DNA from: an uncultured Lactobacillus sp.
GTDB lineage: Bacteria > Bacillota > Bacilli > Lactobacillales > Lactobacillaceae
Direction: 5' to 3'
NCBI GenBank assembly: GCA_946479925.1
Contig: CAMLHK010000005.1
Coordinates: forward strand, 23,255-87,254
Length of the DNA stretch: 64,000 bases
Position 1 is the stretch's first letter; each line of letters opens with the position of its first letter. Position numbers and translations under genes: made by a program. Below the pieces are notes generated by a model. The model did not search any database and was not told the origin of the DNA. It saw nothing but the letters and a program-made list of their open reading frames with translations. Below are positions 25,516 to 34,279 of this stretch, in pieces.

Positions 25516-26421
25516 ATGAGTAATAAGATCGGTATCATAGGTGATGGTCATGTTGGTAGCACAGTAGCACATCAGTTACTTGTTTCAGGTTTGGTTGATG
25601 ACTTGGTTTTAATTGATGTAAATGAGGCAAAAGTCACTGCGGATGAGCTTGATTTCCAAGATGCAATGGCTAACTTGAAGCATCACACCAACATTGTAAT
25701 TAATGACTATTCTGCCTTAAAAGATGCCGATATTATTATTAGTGCTTTTGGCAACATTAGCTTAGAAGCTGGTGGAGAGCGTTTTGCGGAATTAAACTAT
25801 AACAGAGAACGAATTGGGGATATTGCAGCTTCAATCAAAAAGAGTGGTTTTGATGGCATTTTGGTCGCAATTACCAATCCTGTTGATGCAATTACTAATA
25901 TGTATCAAGAATTGACTGGTTTGCCTAAAAAGCATGTTATTGGAACGGGTACACTTCTTGATACTTCAAGAATGAAAAGGGCTGTCGGCTCGCGTTTGAA
26001 CGTTGATCCTCGTTCAGTTGAAGGCTTTAACTTAGGTGAGCACGGTAATTCGCAATTTACTGCTTGGTCAACTGTTAAAGTTTTGGAGCAACCAATTACG
26101 GAATTGGTTAAAGACAAGCCTTGGAAGCTTGAAGACTTAAATGATGAAATTAAATTTGGCGGTCAAACTGTTTATAAGGGTAAGCAATACACCAATTATG
26201 GGATTGCAGCAGCTGTTACTAGATTAGTAGAAACAATTGAAAGTGACGCTCGCACAGAGCTTCCGGTTTCAAATTACCAGGAGAAATATGGTACTTACTT
26301 ATCATACCCAGCAATCGTTGGACGTGACGGCATAGTTCAACAAGTCCAATTGGCTTTGACTGATGAAGAAGAAAAACTGCTGGCAAAATCTGCAGAAACA
26401 ATTAAAGAAAAATCGAAATAA
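25516..26421 (+). CDS. L-2-hydroxyisocaproate dehydrogenase-type LDH family enzyme
   Basis: A 301-residue LDH/MDH-family protein. The Rossmann motif GIIGDGHVGSTVAHQL starts at residue 5, the NAD-ribose Asp is in LIDVNEAK, ITNPVD follows, and the active-site His is in NLGEHGNSQF. Stretches such as DFQDAMANL, GTGTLLDTSRM and YLSYPAIVGRDG agree well with the biochemically known Weissella L-HicDH, and less well with glycolytic LDH. It reduces branched or bulky 2-oxo acids from amino acid transamination. A TATAAT box is at 25452. Monocistronic. Confidence 0.85.
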   Translation: MSNKIGIIGDGHVGSTVAHQLLVSGLVDDLVLIDVNEAKVTADELDFQDAMANLKHHTNIVINDYSALKDADIIISAFGNISLEAGGERFAELNYNRERIGDIAASIKKSGFDGILVAITNPVDAITNMYQELTGLPKKHVIGTGTLLDTSRMKRAVGSRLNVDPRSVEGFNLGEHGNSQFTAWSTVKVLEQPITELVKDKPWKLEDLNDEIKFGGQTVYKGKQYTNYGIAAAVTRLVETIESDARTELPVSNYQEKYGTYLSYPAIVGRDGIVQQVQLALTDEEEKLLAKSAETIKEKSK

Positions 26422-26432
26422 GTACTTTTGCT

Positions 26433-26462
26433 AAATGATGGCTAGTTAAGCCATCATTTTTC
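26433..26462 (+). terminator. Terminator of the 2-hydroxy acid dehydrogenase gene
   Basis: AAATGATGGCT / AGCCATCATTT with a 5-nt loop, then a T-run. Confidence 0.9.
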
Positions 26463-26539
26463 GTATACTAAAAAATAGAGGTTATATTCCTTTTTAAGTG
26501 TATGATTATAGTAATTAAAAAATCATTAGGAGAAGGAAA

Positions 26540-27377
26540 ATGAGTCAAAAAAAGGATGACTATATATTAGGTCTCGATATCGGGACAAACTCATGTGGTT
26601 GGGCTGCAGCCGACAAGAAAAAAGTTACGTGGTAAAACCGCTATCGGTTCACATTTATTTGAAGAAGGACATTCAGCCGCAGATCGTCGCGGCTTTAGAA
26701 CTCCACGCCGTCGGCTTAAACGAAGAAAATGGCGTTTAGGATTGTTAGAAGAAATTTTTGCGGAGCCAATGGCTGAAGTTGATCCAAGTTTCTTCGTTCG
26801 TCTTCATCAACCATGGGTTTCCCCTTTAGATAAAGATCGGAAAAAGTACGCCGCAATTGTTTTCCCAACTGCCAAAGAAGATGCAAAGTTTTATCAGAAA
26901 TATCCGACAATTTAACATCTGCGTCAAGCTTTAATGACAGAAAATCGCAAATTTGATTTACGTGAGATTTTTTTGGCGATGCACCACATTGTTAAATACC
27001 GTGGCAATTTTTTGCAGGATACTCCTGTCAAAAGCTTTGAAGCTTCAAAAATCGATGTAGCACCAACATTAGAATCAATTAATGCTGCTTTTAACAATAA
27101 AGCTGATGAAGACTGCGAAAAGCTAGAATTAAACTTAAAAAATGCACATGCTATTGAAGAGGTGATAAAGGGTGAGGACCAGGATAAAACGACTTATAAA
27201 AAGGACAAAGTCAAAAAAATCGCGTTATTGTTACCAACCTCTACGGATAAAAATGCAAAAAATGCAGCTAAACAGATTGCTAATGCCATTATGGGCTATA
27301 AAACGTAATTTGAAACTATCCTAGCTAAAGAAATTGATAAAAGCGATAAAGCAAGATGGGAATTGGGAAAGTTTTAG
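26540..27377 (+). pseudogene. cas9: Decayed type II-A cas9 (5' fragment only)
   Basis: AGGAGAAGG precedes ATG 26540, and the frame gives YILGLDIGTNSCGWA, the RuvC-I motif with its Asp, but stops at 26626 after a small deletion. The next frame (from 26595) continues with GKTAIGSHLFEEGHSAADR and the bridge helix RRGFRTPRRRLKRRKWRL, then the start of the REC lobe (DLREIFLAMHHIVKYRGNF). In-frame stops occur at 26914, 27308 and 27375. Only about 280 of an expected 1300-plus residues remain; HNH and PAM-interacting domains are gone. No cas1, cas2, csn2, tracrRNA or repeat array is seen nearby. A relic of a lost CRISPR locus. Confidence 0.9.
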
Positions 27378-27466
27378 ATGGTTGTTAAATCAACGATGAT
27401 TAGAAACGAAAAGCCTCTTCCTCCAATTAATTGAATTTGTCCAAGACATAATATAATCGCATAAAG

Positions 27467-27494
27467 AAAAACGCGCTAGATAAAGCGCGTTTTA
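27467..27494. terminator. Bidirectional terminator between the cas9 relic and the glycosyltransferase gene
   Basis: AAAACGCGCT / AGCGCGTTTT with a 6-nt loop, T/A-rich on both sides. Confidence 0.85.
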
Positions 27495-27511
27495 TTTTGC
27501 CAAAGTAAAGC

Positions 27512-28765
27512 TTAAGTATGACTAGTTTTGGTCCAAGAGTTATTGCCAATTAATTCTCTACCAATTGAACGGTAGGGGATAAATGATAATACCCAGCGGT
27601 AAATACCAAAACTAAAAATGATTCTTAAAATCTCAATTGGGTTGCTAACTGTACTAAAGCCAGTTTCAAACCACTGCTTTTTAATCATTAAACCATTAAT
27701 GGTATATTCAGTTAATAAAAGGGCTAAGATAATTGCTAAGCTTGCCCCCAAATTGTATCTGGCATAAGCAATCAGCGTAATAACCGACACGATTGAGGAT
27801 GGGACTACGATAACTGATACATAAGGCACTAATAAAAACAATAAAATAAATGCCTTAATTCCAGCTGATATCCGGTCAGATTTGATAATTTTCTCACCAT
27901 AAATTTTTAGACATTGCAGACCACCTTGACACCATCTTGTGCGTTGCCGGATTAGCTTGCTAAGATTAGTGATACCTTCTTGTCTAATTGCAACGGTATT
28001 TAAGAAGGTGCCATAATAACCTTTTAACAGTCCTTTTAGTGAAAACTCACAATCTTCAAGTAGAGAAGAGGACCAACCAACTTTTTCCGCCATGGTTAAT
28101 GTAACAAATTGTCCATTGCCAGATGCGAGAGCCGTGCCCCAATTAGTACGGGCCATTTGCAACAAACCGTTGTAAATGGATAATTCAAAATTTTGCATAA
28201 TCGTCAGATTGTCTACTGTATTATAGACATCTACGCGTGTTTGAACCAAGTCATAATTTGAATTTTCAAAGGCATTAACTACTTTGTTTAAATAGTTACT
28301 ATCAAAATGACTATCTGCATCAATAATTCCAACTAATGTTTGTTTTACAGGAAAATTCATTTTAAGCAGATGATTAATTGCGTCTTGCAGCGCCGGTCCT
28401 TTACCTTGCTGTGCATTAGGCTTAATACGATGGATAATGTAGAGATTTTCAGGGTTAGATTGTGACCATTCATCTAGCAATTCTGTAGTGCCATCGCTAG
28501 AAGCATCGTCTATAAAAACTAGTTTCAAATCAATAAATTTTTTGCATTTATCGTGTAATGTAAGCAATCCGGGAATATCTCGCTTCAATGTCGAATATTC
28601 ATTCATTGCAGGGATTAAAAGAAGCAATGTGCTGAATTTACGCTGGAAGTGAGAATATTTTTCCTGCTTAATATGTTGACTAAATGTTAAGTAAAGGCTA
28701 AAACACAAGTCGAAAATAAAGGCAGACCCACTGATGATAAGCATAGCCGCTATAAAATACCTCAT
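27512..28765 (-). CDS. Membrane family 2 glycosyltransferase
   Basis: A 417-residue processive-type GT2. One N-terminal membrane helix (about 5-27) precedes the catalytic domain with DDASSDGT, DADSHFD, the acid in LLEDCEFS and QRTRWCQGG (the Q..RW motif of processive enzymes). Three to four membrane helices follow from about residue 305. This is the layout of PgaC/hyaluronan/cellulose synthase-like enzymes that polymerise and export a polysaccharide. No deacetylase or other polymer gene is adjacent, so the product is unknown. An AGGAGCTG site precedes the ATG. Confidence 0.85.
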   Translation of the reverse strand: MRYFIAAMLIISGSAFIFDLCFSLYLTFSQHIKQEKYSHFQRKFSTLLLLIPAMNEYSTLKRDIPGLLTLHDKCKKFIDLKLVFIDDASSDGTTELLDEWSQSNPENLYIIHRIKPNAQQGKGPALQDAINHLLKMNFPVKQTLVGIIDADSHFDSNYLNKVVNAFENSNYDLVQTRVDVYNTVDNLTIMQNFELSIYNGLLQMARTNWGTALASGNGQFVTLTMAEKVGWSSSLLEDCEFSLKGLLKGYYGTFLNTVAIRQEGITNLSKLIRQRTRWCQGGLQCLKIYGEKIIKSDRISAGIKAFILLFLLVPYVSVIVVPSSIVSVITLIAYARYNLGASLAIILALLLTEYTINGLMIKKQWFETGFSTVSNPIEILRIIFSFGIYRWVLSFIPYRSIGRELIGNNSWTKTSHT

Positions 28766-28918
28766 TTTATCAGCTCCTTGTTATTTAACAGTTACTATTT
28801 TTCATGTTCATCTTACCACCATTATTAAGAAATCAGTTAGAAAATGACTTATCAGTTAAGACTAAATTGATATACAAAAATATAGAATAAATAGTGTCTG
28901 TGACTTAATAGCTAAAAT

Positions 28919-28948
28919 AAAAATCAAGTAGAGTTCTACTTGATTTTT
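28919..28948 (-). terminator. Terminator of the iminopeptidase gene
   Basis: AAAAATCAAGTAG / CTACTTGATTTTT with a 4-nt loop, 5 bases past the minus-strand stop. Confidence 0.85.
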
Positions 28949-28953
28949 ACTAG

Positions 28954-29868
28954 TTATTCACCTTTAAAACTGCCGTTTTCTACTTCACGAATGAAATCAG
29001 CTAAATGCTTGTAATAAACATCTGGATTATCAACCATGTGGTGGTGTCCACCATCTGGAGTTGTAACTAGACGTGAGTTTGGAATCTCTTTTTGCATAGT
29101 TTTAGCAGTTGAGATTGGCATTGTTTCTTCTTCGCCAAAAGTTAATAAGGTCGGGACAGTGATCTTCTTCAATTGATCTCTAAAGTGCCAGTCCTTTAAT
29201 TTACCAGTGATAACAAACTCATTGTCACCTTGAAAAGCATTATATACTGCGCTTCCACCAATATCATTTAAGTGGTAGAGCTTAGAAGGCTGCTTACGAT
29301 CAACAAAATTGATGTTTAAAATGTTGACATCCTCTTGATAACGAGTGTTGTCATAGTCATTTTTTTCTTCACATTCGTGCATGAAGTCAATTTCTGTTTG
29401 TGGCAAAACTTGTTGACGGCGGCGGTTAACAGAAGCGACGTATTCATCGATCTCGTCAACCATGGAAGAAATAATTGCGCCTTTTAAGTGGTTACCATAT
29501 TTGACAGCATATTCTTGAACAAGAAGACCGCCCCAGCTTTGGCCGATTAGGTAAAAGTTGTCTAAGCCGAGCTTTTCACAAACTTCATCAACTTCATCTA
29601 AGAAATATTCATAAGTCAGGTATTTTTTAGCGATTTCGGGATCGGAATAGTCAGGTTGATCTGAATAAAGTGATCCTAGTTGGTCATACATTGTTACTTG
29701 AACGTCTAGACCTTGCTTTTTAAGTTGATCAGCAGTATCTTCCCAATATTCATGGTTACCGCCAGGGCCGCCATGTAAGCAAAGTAAATGAATGTCGCCT
29801 TGTCCTTGGGTATTAGTCCAAAGGTGGTAACCGTTGTCTAAAGTAATAATTTTGGATCCAGTTTTCAT
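28954..29868 (-). CDS. pepI: Proline iminopeptidase (alpha/beta hydrolase, peptidase S33)
   Basis: A 304-residue cytosolic hydrolase. The oxyanion motif HGGPGGNHEYWE and MYDQLG are characteristic of prolyl aminopeptidases. The nucleophile Ser is in IGQSWGGLL (about residue 110), the acid is in the EEETMP region or the preceding Asp, and His is in PDGGHHHMVDNP. It removes N-terminal proline from peptides, part of the casein-peptide degradation set of lactobacilli. AGGGGA precedes the ATG. Monocistronic, with a terminator. Confidence 0.85.
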   Translation of the reverse strand: MKTGSKIITLDNGYHLWTNTQGQGDIHLLCLHGGPGGNHEYWEDTADQLKKQGLDVQVTMYDQLGSLYSDQPDYSDPEIAKKYLTYEYFLDEVDEVCEKLGLDNFYLIGQSWGGLLVQEYAVKYGNHLKGAIISSMVDEIDEYVASVNRRRQQVLPQTEIDFMHECEEKNDYDNTRYQEDVNILNINFVDRKQPSKLYHLNDIGGSAVYNAFQGDNEFVITGKLKDWHFRDQLKKITVPTLLTFGEEETMPISTAKTMQKEIPNSRLVTTPDGGHHHMVDNPDVYYKHLADFIREVENGSFKGE

Positions 29869-30146
29869 ATTTTTCCCCTTACTTTTTATTAATCAATCTC
29901 TATTTTAGCCTATAACGAGTTAAAGCAAAACAGGACAAAAAGAAATAGAGTATGCTTTTGGAGCTAAATTTACCTAGCAAGCTTGAATCAATCACTTCTG
30001 ATGAGTCTTTGCTATACTTAAATTAGGTGGCTTTATTTGCTCAGCTAGCTAGTGAAAAAGCTGATTATAAAGCCATAAACGAAGTTATAGCGCAACTACT
30101 TGCCGGCTTTTGGGTAGCTGCTATTTTTAAAAAAGGTGGGAATGTT

Positions 30147-30596
30147 ATGACTTTTTATACACTTAAGTATATTGAGCAGAATCAAAATACTAACAAAACA
30201 ATTTTGTATATTCTAATTGCGGTTGCAGCGGTTGCTATGATTGCTTTTACTGTCCTCTATTTGCGACACCGGTTTAACACCCGCTACCGTGATTTAGGTA
30301 TTATCGCGTTATTGTTCTTGCTTTTATTTGGTGGCACACAATATGAAAAATACGTTCAAACCAACCTAGTTAAGTCTCAATCAGAGCAAATTACACCGTT
30401 TATTAAGTCTGTTGCCAAGGATTTTGGGGTGCCTAATAGTGATGTTTTGGTGAGTTCGACGACACTTCAAGACGGTTTGATAGTACGGATCAACTCAAAG
30501 GATATTGATTATCAGTTAGAACTAAATGATGACAATAACACTTATTCTTTGAAACAAGCGCATGTAATTAATCATCAAGTTGATATAAAGAATTAG
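30147..30596 (+). CDS. DUF3290 family membrane protein
   Basis: A 149-residue protein with two N-terminal membrane helices (about 18-37 and 50-65) and a soluble tail. I start at ATG 30147 (AGGTGGG six bases before), although the frame is open upstream to a GTG at 30027. DUF3290 proteins are regularly encoded just before a DUF421 protein, as here (12 bases apart, with GGAGG between). The function of the pair is unknown. Confidence 0.8.
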   Translation: MTFYTLKYIEQNQNTNKTILYILIAVAAVAMIAFTVLYLRHRFNTRYRDLGIIALLFLLLFGGTQYEKYVQTNLVKSQSEQITPFIKSVAKDFGVPNSDVLVSSTTLQDGLIVRINSKDIDYQLELNDDNNTYSLKQAHVINHQVDIKN

Positions 30597-30608
30597 GAGG
30601 AGATTGAG

Positions 30609-31244
30609 ATGGACTATACACAGCTCTTTATTAAGTTCGTTTTAGGTGTGTTAACTTTAATTTTTCAAATAAATGTTTTTGGTAAAACCAATATTGCTCC
30701 AACCACAGCTCTTGATCAACTACAGAACTATGTTCTTGGTGGGATTATCGGTGGTGTAATCTATAATTCCAGCATTTCAGTTTTACAGTTTTTACTAGTA
30801 CTAATTGTTTGGACATTAGTAGTCTTTATTTTGAAGTTTGCGCGTGAGCACAGTAATTTTATTCGCAGTTTAATTGACGGTAAGCCGATTCAGATCATCA
30901 AGGACGGACAAGTTTTAGTAAAAAACTGCTTAAAAGCTGGTATTTCTGCCAATGAATTAATGTTTAAATTACGTAGTCAGGGAATCTATTCTGTTGATAA
31001 AGTAAAGAACTGTATTTTTGAAAAAAATGGGCAATTGACTGTAATTAAAACTGATGAGAAAAATGTCCGTTTTCCTTTAATAAATGATGGTCAAATCAAT
31101 CAAGATGTGCTTGAATCTATTGATGAGGATGAAAAATGGCTGAAAGAAGAAGTGAAAAAAGCTGGCTTTAATGATCCTAGTGATATCTTTTTAGCTGATT
31201 TTGAAGATGGTCATGTCTCTTTCACGGGGTATGATCGAAAATAA
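30609..31244 (+). CDS. DUF421 (YetF-like) membrane protein
   Basis: A 211-residue protein with three N-terminal membrane helices (about 5-25, 40-62 and 65-85), then the conserved cytosolic DUF421 domain (GKPIQIIKDGQVLVKN, ANELMFKLRSQGIYSVDKV). Known: YetF/YdfS-like proteins have been linked to spore or membrane phenotypes in bacilli, but no activity is established. Encoded with DUF3290 and followed by the sirtuin-like gene 14 bases on, so probably one transcript. Confidence 0.85.
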   Translation: MDYTQLFIKFVLGVLTLIFQINVFGKTNIAPTTALDQLQNYVLGGIIGGVIYNSSISVLQFLLVLIVWTLVVFILKFAREHSNFIRSLIDGKPIQIIKDGQVLVKNCLKAGISANELMFKLRSQGIYSVDKVKNCIFEKNGQLTVIKTDEKNVRFPLINDGQINQDVLESIDEDEKWLKEEVKKAGFNDPSDIFLADFEDGHVSFTGYDRK

Positions 31245-31257
31245 GAAAGAGTAATTA

Positions 31258-32082
31258 ATGGAAAATCTGAATAAAGCACAGCAATTGCTTGACGATGCGG
31301 ATGTTGTAATTGTCACTGCAGGCAATAAAATGGCAAAAAATGAAGGACTTGATTTGCTGGGAACAGAAAATTTTGAGCAAGATTTTCCGGAAGTTGCTAG
31401 TAAATATCATGTGAATTCAATTGGGGCTGCTCTTGATCACAAGTTTGATTCCTGGGCTGAACAATGGTTATTTTGGAGTCAATTAATTGAAAAATATTCA
31501 CTTAATTATGTTCCAAGTTCGGCAATGAAAAAATTGCGTAAACTAATTGGCGAGAAAAAGACTTTTATTGCTACCTCAACTTTTGGACATTTTTTTGAAC
31601 AGGCTGATTTCAATAAAAATCGAATCTTCAATGCGTTTGGTGACTGGACGATGATGCAGTGTTCAAGTGGCGTTAATCATGGTGCTAAAAGTGACCAAGA
31701 ATTTGTTCGTCAAATATTGACAGCCCACCAAAGTGGGCAAGACATAACTAAGCTAGTTCCGAAGTGTGAGCAGTGTGGTCAACCAATGGAGATTCACATG
31801 CCGTTAAACGAGCACTTTTACCCAGATACAGACGCTAATACCCGTTTTCGCTGGTTTTTAACTGGGAACGAAGAGGAAAAAGTGGTCTTTTTGGAGCTCG
31901 GTGTTGATGAAACAAGCCCTCAATTATTTGAACCAATCATCAGATTAGTTCAACAGTTCCCACAATGGACTTATGTAGCGGCAGATTATCAACAAGAAAT
32001 GTTACCACTGGACATTCAAGATAGAAGCGCAGCCGTAAATGCGGATACTGCGAGTTTATTGCAGGCTTTAGTTACAGGTTAG
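31258..32082 (+). CDS. Degenerate SIR2/sirtuin-fold protein
   Basis: A 274-residue protein recognisable as a bacterial sirtuin relative. The NAD-binding start VVIVTAGNKMAKNEGLDLLG replaces the usual GAGISxxSGIPDFR. ATSTFGHFFEQADF occupies the NxDxLhxxAG region. Where catalytic HG is expected the sequence reads NAFGDWTMMQCSSG, so His is absent. The zinc knuckle has CSSG and CEQCG, three Cys rather than four. Class M sirtuins also lack this His, but other features differ. It may bind NAD or ADP-ribose without deacetylation, or be an ADP-ribosyl transferase. It lies in a run with DUF3290, DUF421 and dnaQ-like genes. Confidence 0.65.
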   Translation: MENLNKAQQLLDDADVVIVTAGNKMAKNEGLDLLGTENFEQDFPEVASKYHVNSIGAALDHKFDSWAEQWLFWSQLIEKYSLNYVPSSAMKKLRKLIGEKKTFIATSTFGHFFEQADFNKNRIFNAFGDWTMMQCSSGVNHGAKSDQEFVRQILTAHQSGQDITKLVPKCEQCGQPMEIHMPLNEHFYPDTDANTRFRWFLTGNEEEKVVFLELGVDETSPQLFEPIIRLVQQFPQWTYVAADYQQEMLPLDIQDRSAAVNADTASLLQALVTG

Positions 32083-32091
32083 GAAGATTGC

Positions 32092-33045
32092 ATGAGTATT
32101 TATGTCAAAAATGGCGTTTTGCACGTCACGGGTTCTCAGGATAAATTGCGTGCGAAAGGTGAAGAAAAACCAAGCTTTATTTCTGATTACACAATGCTTG
32201 ATATTGAAACGACTGGACTTAATCCCTATCGTGACCATGTGACTGAGCTGGGTGCGGTCAAGGTGCGCAATAACGAAATTGTTGCAGAATTTAATAAGCT
32301 AGTCTTTTACCCAAGATCAAATAAGGTTCCTACCTTTATAACTAAATTAAACGGGATTACCACCGAGCTTTTACTTAGCGAAGGTGTGCCTGTTAAAGAA
32401 GCGATGACTGAATTTCGCGAATTTATTGGCGATGACATTATTATTGGCTATAACGTTAACTTTGACTTGAACTTTTTATATGATTTGACGGAAAAATTCC
32501 ATTTGCCAGCATTAAATAATGACTATGTTGATGTTTTGCGACTTGCACGTGCGTACTATCCTTTCCAACATAACCGATTGCTAGACTGTATTCAACGTGC
32601 TGGGATTGCAGAAGAAGAGCAGCATCATGGCTTGGCTGATTCAATCGATACCAAAAAGGTTTACGATGATTTTCGCGATCATTTTACCGATGAACTTTTG
32701 GTAGAGGCGCAAGGCAAAATCAAAAACGTGGACTTACTTGAAGCAGAACTTGAGGCTTGGGAACTGGGCTTTCGCAATCCGATTAGTAATAAGCTGATCA
32801 CATTTGCAGATGGAATTGGCATGGATAATGATGAAGCAGCTTTAATGGTTAATAACATGGGTGGCCAAGCCCAAACCATTGTTACTCCAGAAACCAATTA
32901 TTTGATTATTGATGATGATCACTTTTTCAGTAAAAACAATGTGGCATGGCAGAAAGCTCAGGAATACAATAAGGATGGTAGTAAGATTAAGCGACTATCC
33001 GAAAGTTACTTCTTAAATATGCTTGATGAATGGGCTAGGTCTTAA
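32092..33045 (+). CDS. DnaQ-like 3'-5' exonuclease with C-terminal BRCT domain
   Basis: A 317-residue protein. The DEDDh exonuclease domain (about 32-195) shows ExoI MLDIETTGLNP, ExoII GYNVNFDLNFLYD and ExoIII HHGLADSIDT. The C-terminal 90 residues (from SNKLITFADGIGMDND to the end) fit a BRCT domain. Stand-alone DnaQ-BRCT proteins occur in lactobacilli and are distinct from the PolC proofreading domain; a role in repair or RNA/DNA trimming is inferred. Start ATG 32092, with AGGAAG before it. Confidence 0.85.
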   Translation: MSIYVKNGVLHVTGSQDKLRAKGEEKPSFISDYTMLDIETTGLNPYRDHVTELGAVKVRNNEIVAEFNKLVFYPRSNKVPTFITKLNGITTELLLSEGVPVKEAMTEFREFIGDDIIIGYNVNFDLNFLYDLTEKFHLPALNNDYVDVLRLARAYYPFQHNRLLDCIQRAGIAEEEQHHGLADSIDTKKVYDDFRDHFTDELLVEAQGKIKNVDLLEAELEAWELGFRNPISNKLITFADGIGMDNDEAALMVNNMGGQAQTIVTPETNYLIIDDDHFFSKNNVAWQKAQEYNKDGSKIKRLSESYFLNMLDEWARS

Positions 33046-33048
33046 AGT

Positions 33049-33081
33049 AAAAAGCAGAGAGAGCAATCTTTGCTTTTTTTA
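33049..33081 (+). terminator. Terminator after the exonuclease gene
   Basis: A 12-bp stem AAAAAGCAGAGA / TCTTTGCTTTTT (with one G-T pair), then a T-run. Confidence 0.8.
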
Positions 33082-33150
33082 TTTACCTTTGTTGCAAACA
33101 GCAGTTCGATTGGCTATACTTAGTTATTATTTAAGTAAGGGACTGACTAA

Positions 33151-34038
33151 ATGGCTCGCAAGCGAAGACGGCAAAGCAAAAAAACTAGTGGTAGTGATTT
33201 TTGGGCAATTGTCATTATCATTCTTTTTTTGTTGTGGTTTGTTTCAACCAAAGGTGGCTCAGATCCTAGTGGACATCAAGCAATCGAACGAATTGGACGC
33301 AATGAACCAGCTAAGAAAAACAAAATTGACCAGGCTAAGCCAGCTGCCAAAGTGTACGGTGGCTTATCACAGGAAGATTACGCTAAATTAGCTAAGCTTG
33401 ATTTTAAGAGTGGCGATGAAGCATACATTACAGTGAATAATGATAAGTCAACGCTAATTAAAAATGCATGGCGCGTTAACCGCGTTATTTATGCAAACTT
33501 GGATAGTTTAAATCGGACTTCTCACTCAAACACTGCCTTTTTGGAAAAAAGAAATGTTGCTAATGATAGTTTACGAGTTCAGCAATATGTTCAACCGACA
33601 GCTTGGCACTACAATCGACGCAATGGGACGCAAATTTATAACCGTGGACACCTAATTGCGTATTCTGTTTCTGCGGGAATCGATCAAGCAGGTAATTTCA
33701 ACCCTCGTAATCTTTCCGGTGACCAGAATAATCCTAAAAATTTATTTACGCAGTCGGCCTATTCAAACCAAAGGGTACAAACTATTTTTGAAAGTAAGGT
33801 GCGAAAAGCACTAAGAGAAAATAAACGAGTTATCTATCAGGCTACGCCAATATTTCGTGGCGAGGAGCTAATGGCACGAGGAATCAACCTGCAGGCTGTT
33901 TCAACTGACGGCACACTCGACTTTAATGTTTATTTGTTCAATGTTCAACCTGGTTTTTCGTTCAATTATCAAAATGGACGCGCAAAGGTTAACCGCGAAA
34001 TACAAGTTAAAAGTGAAAATCAAAAAGCTTACTACTAA
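33151..34038 (+). CDS. Membrane-anchored DNA/RNA non-specific endonuclease (EndA type)
   Basis: A 295-residue protein with a basic N-terminus and one membrane helix (about 16-36), then an extracellular nuclease domain. The catalytic motif reads IYNRGHLIAYSVS (DRGH-type, Asn in place of Asp), followed by LSGDQNNPKNLFTQ with the metal-binding Asn. It resembles streptococcal EndA, which makes surface DNA single-stranded during competence or degrades extracellular DNA. Its gene is monocistronic, and the stop lies inside its own terminator. Confidence 0.88.
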   Translation: MARKRRRQSKKTSGSDFWAIVIIILFLLWFVSTKGGSDPSGHQAIERIGRNEPAKKNKIDQAKPAAKVYGGLSQEDYAKLAKLDFKSGDEAYITVNNDKSTLIKNAWRVNRVIYANLDSLNRTSHSNTAFLEKRNVANDSLRVQQYVQPTAWHYNRRNGTQIYNRGHLIAYSVSAGIDQAGNFNPRNLSGDQNNPKNLFTQSAYSNQRVQTIFESKVRKALRENKRVIYQATPIFRGEELMARGINLQAVSTDGTLDFNVYLFNVQPGFSFNYQNGRAKVNREIQVKSENQKAYY

Positions 34039-34057
34039 TTATGTAGTAAGCTTTTTT
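34022..34057 (+). terminator. Terminator overlapping the nuclease stop codon
   Basis: AAAAAGCTTACTAC / GTAGTAAGCTTTTT; the left arm encodes the last residues of the nuclease. Confidence 0.9.
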
Positions 34058-34279
34058 CGCACAAAATGTGAAATAATGGAACATTTTTAAATGGTAGTGA
34101 TTCACCCTCTTAGAATTTAGAGTAAAGGAGGATGATTAGCATAGGCAACGGGGAAAGTCAGATAAATTAAAGTCGGCTTTCCTAAATATAATTCTATTTT
34201 GTAAAAACAATAAAAATATACCCTTCTAGAGACTGCTTAAATAAATTAGCGGTCTTTAGTCTTGTCTGTTGTAATCGCG

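Noticed and set aside
30027-30146. A 40-residue N-terminal extension of the DUF3290 protein from a GTG
   Set aside because: No ribosome binding site at the GTG; ATG 30147 has one and matches the family length.
33023-33391. A 122-codon plus-strand frame across the exonuclease terminator
   Set aside because: Runs through a terminator hairpin and overlaps the start of the EndA-type gene in another frame; no good start.
34100-34190. Possible 12-codon peptide (MISIGNGESQIN) after AAAGGAGG between endA-like gene and rgg
   Set aside because: The ribosome binding site touches the ATG with no spacer, the peptide is not hydrophobic and the region folds into a GGAAAG/CTTTCC hairpin.
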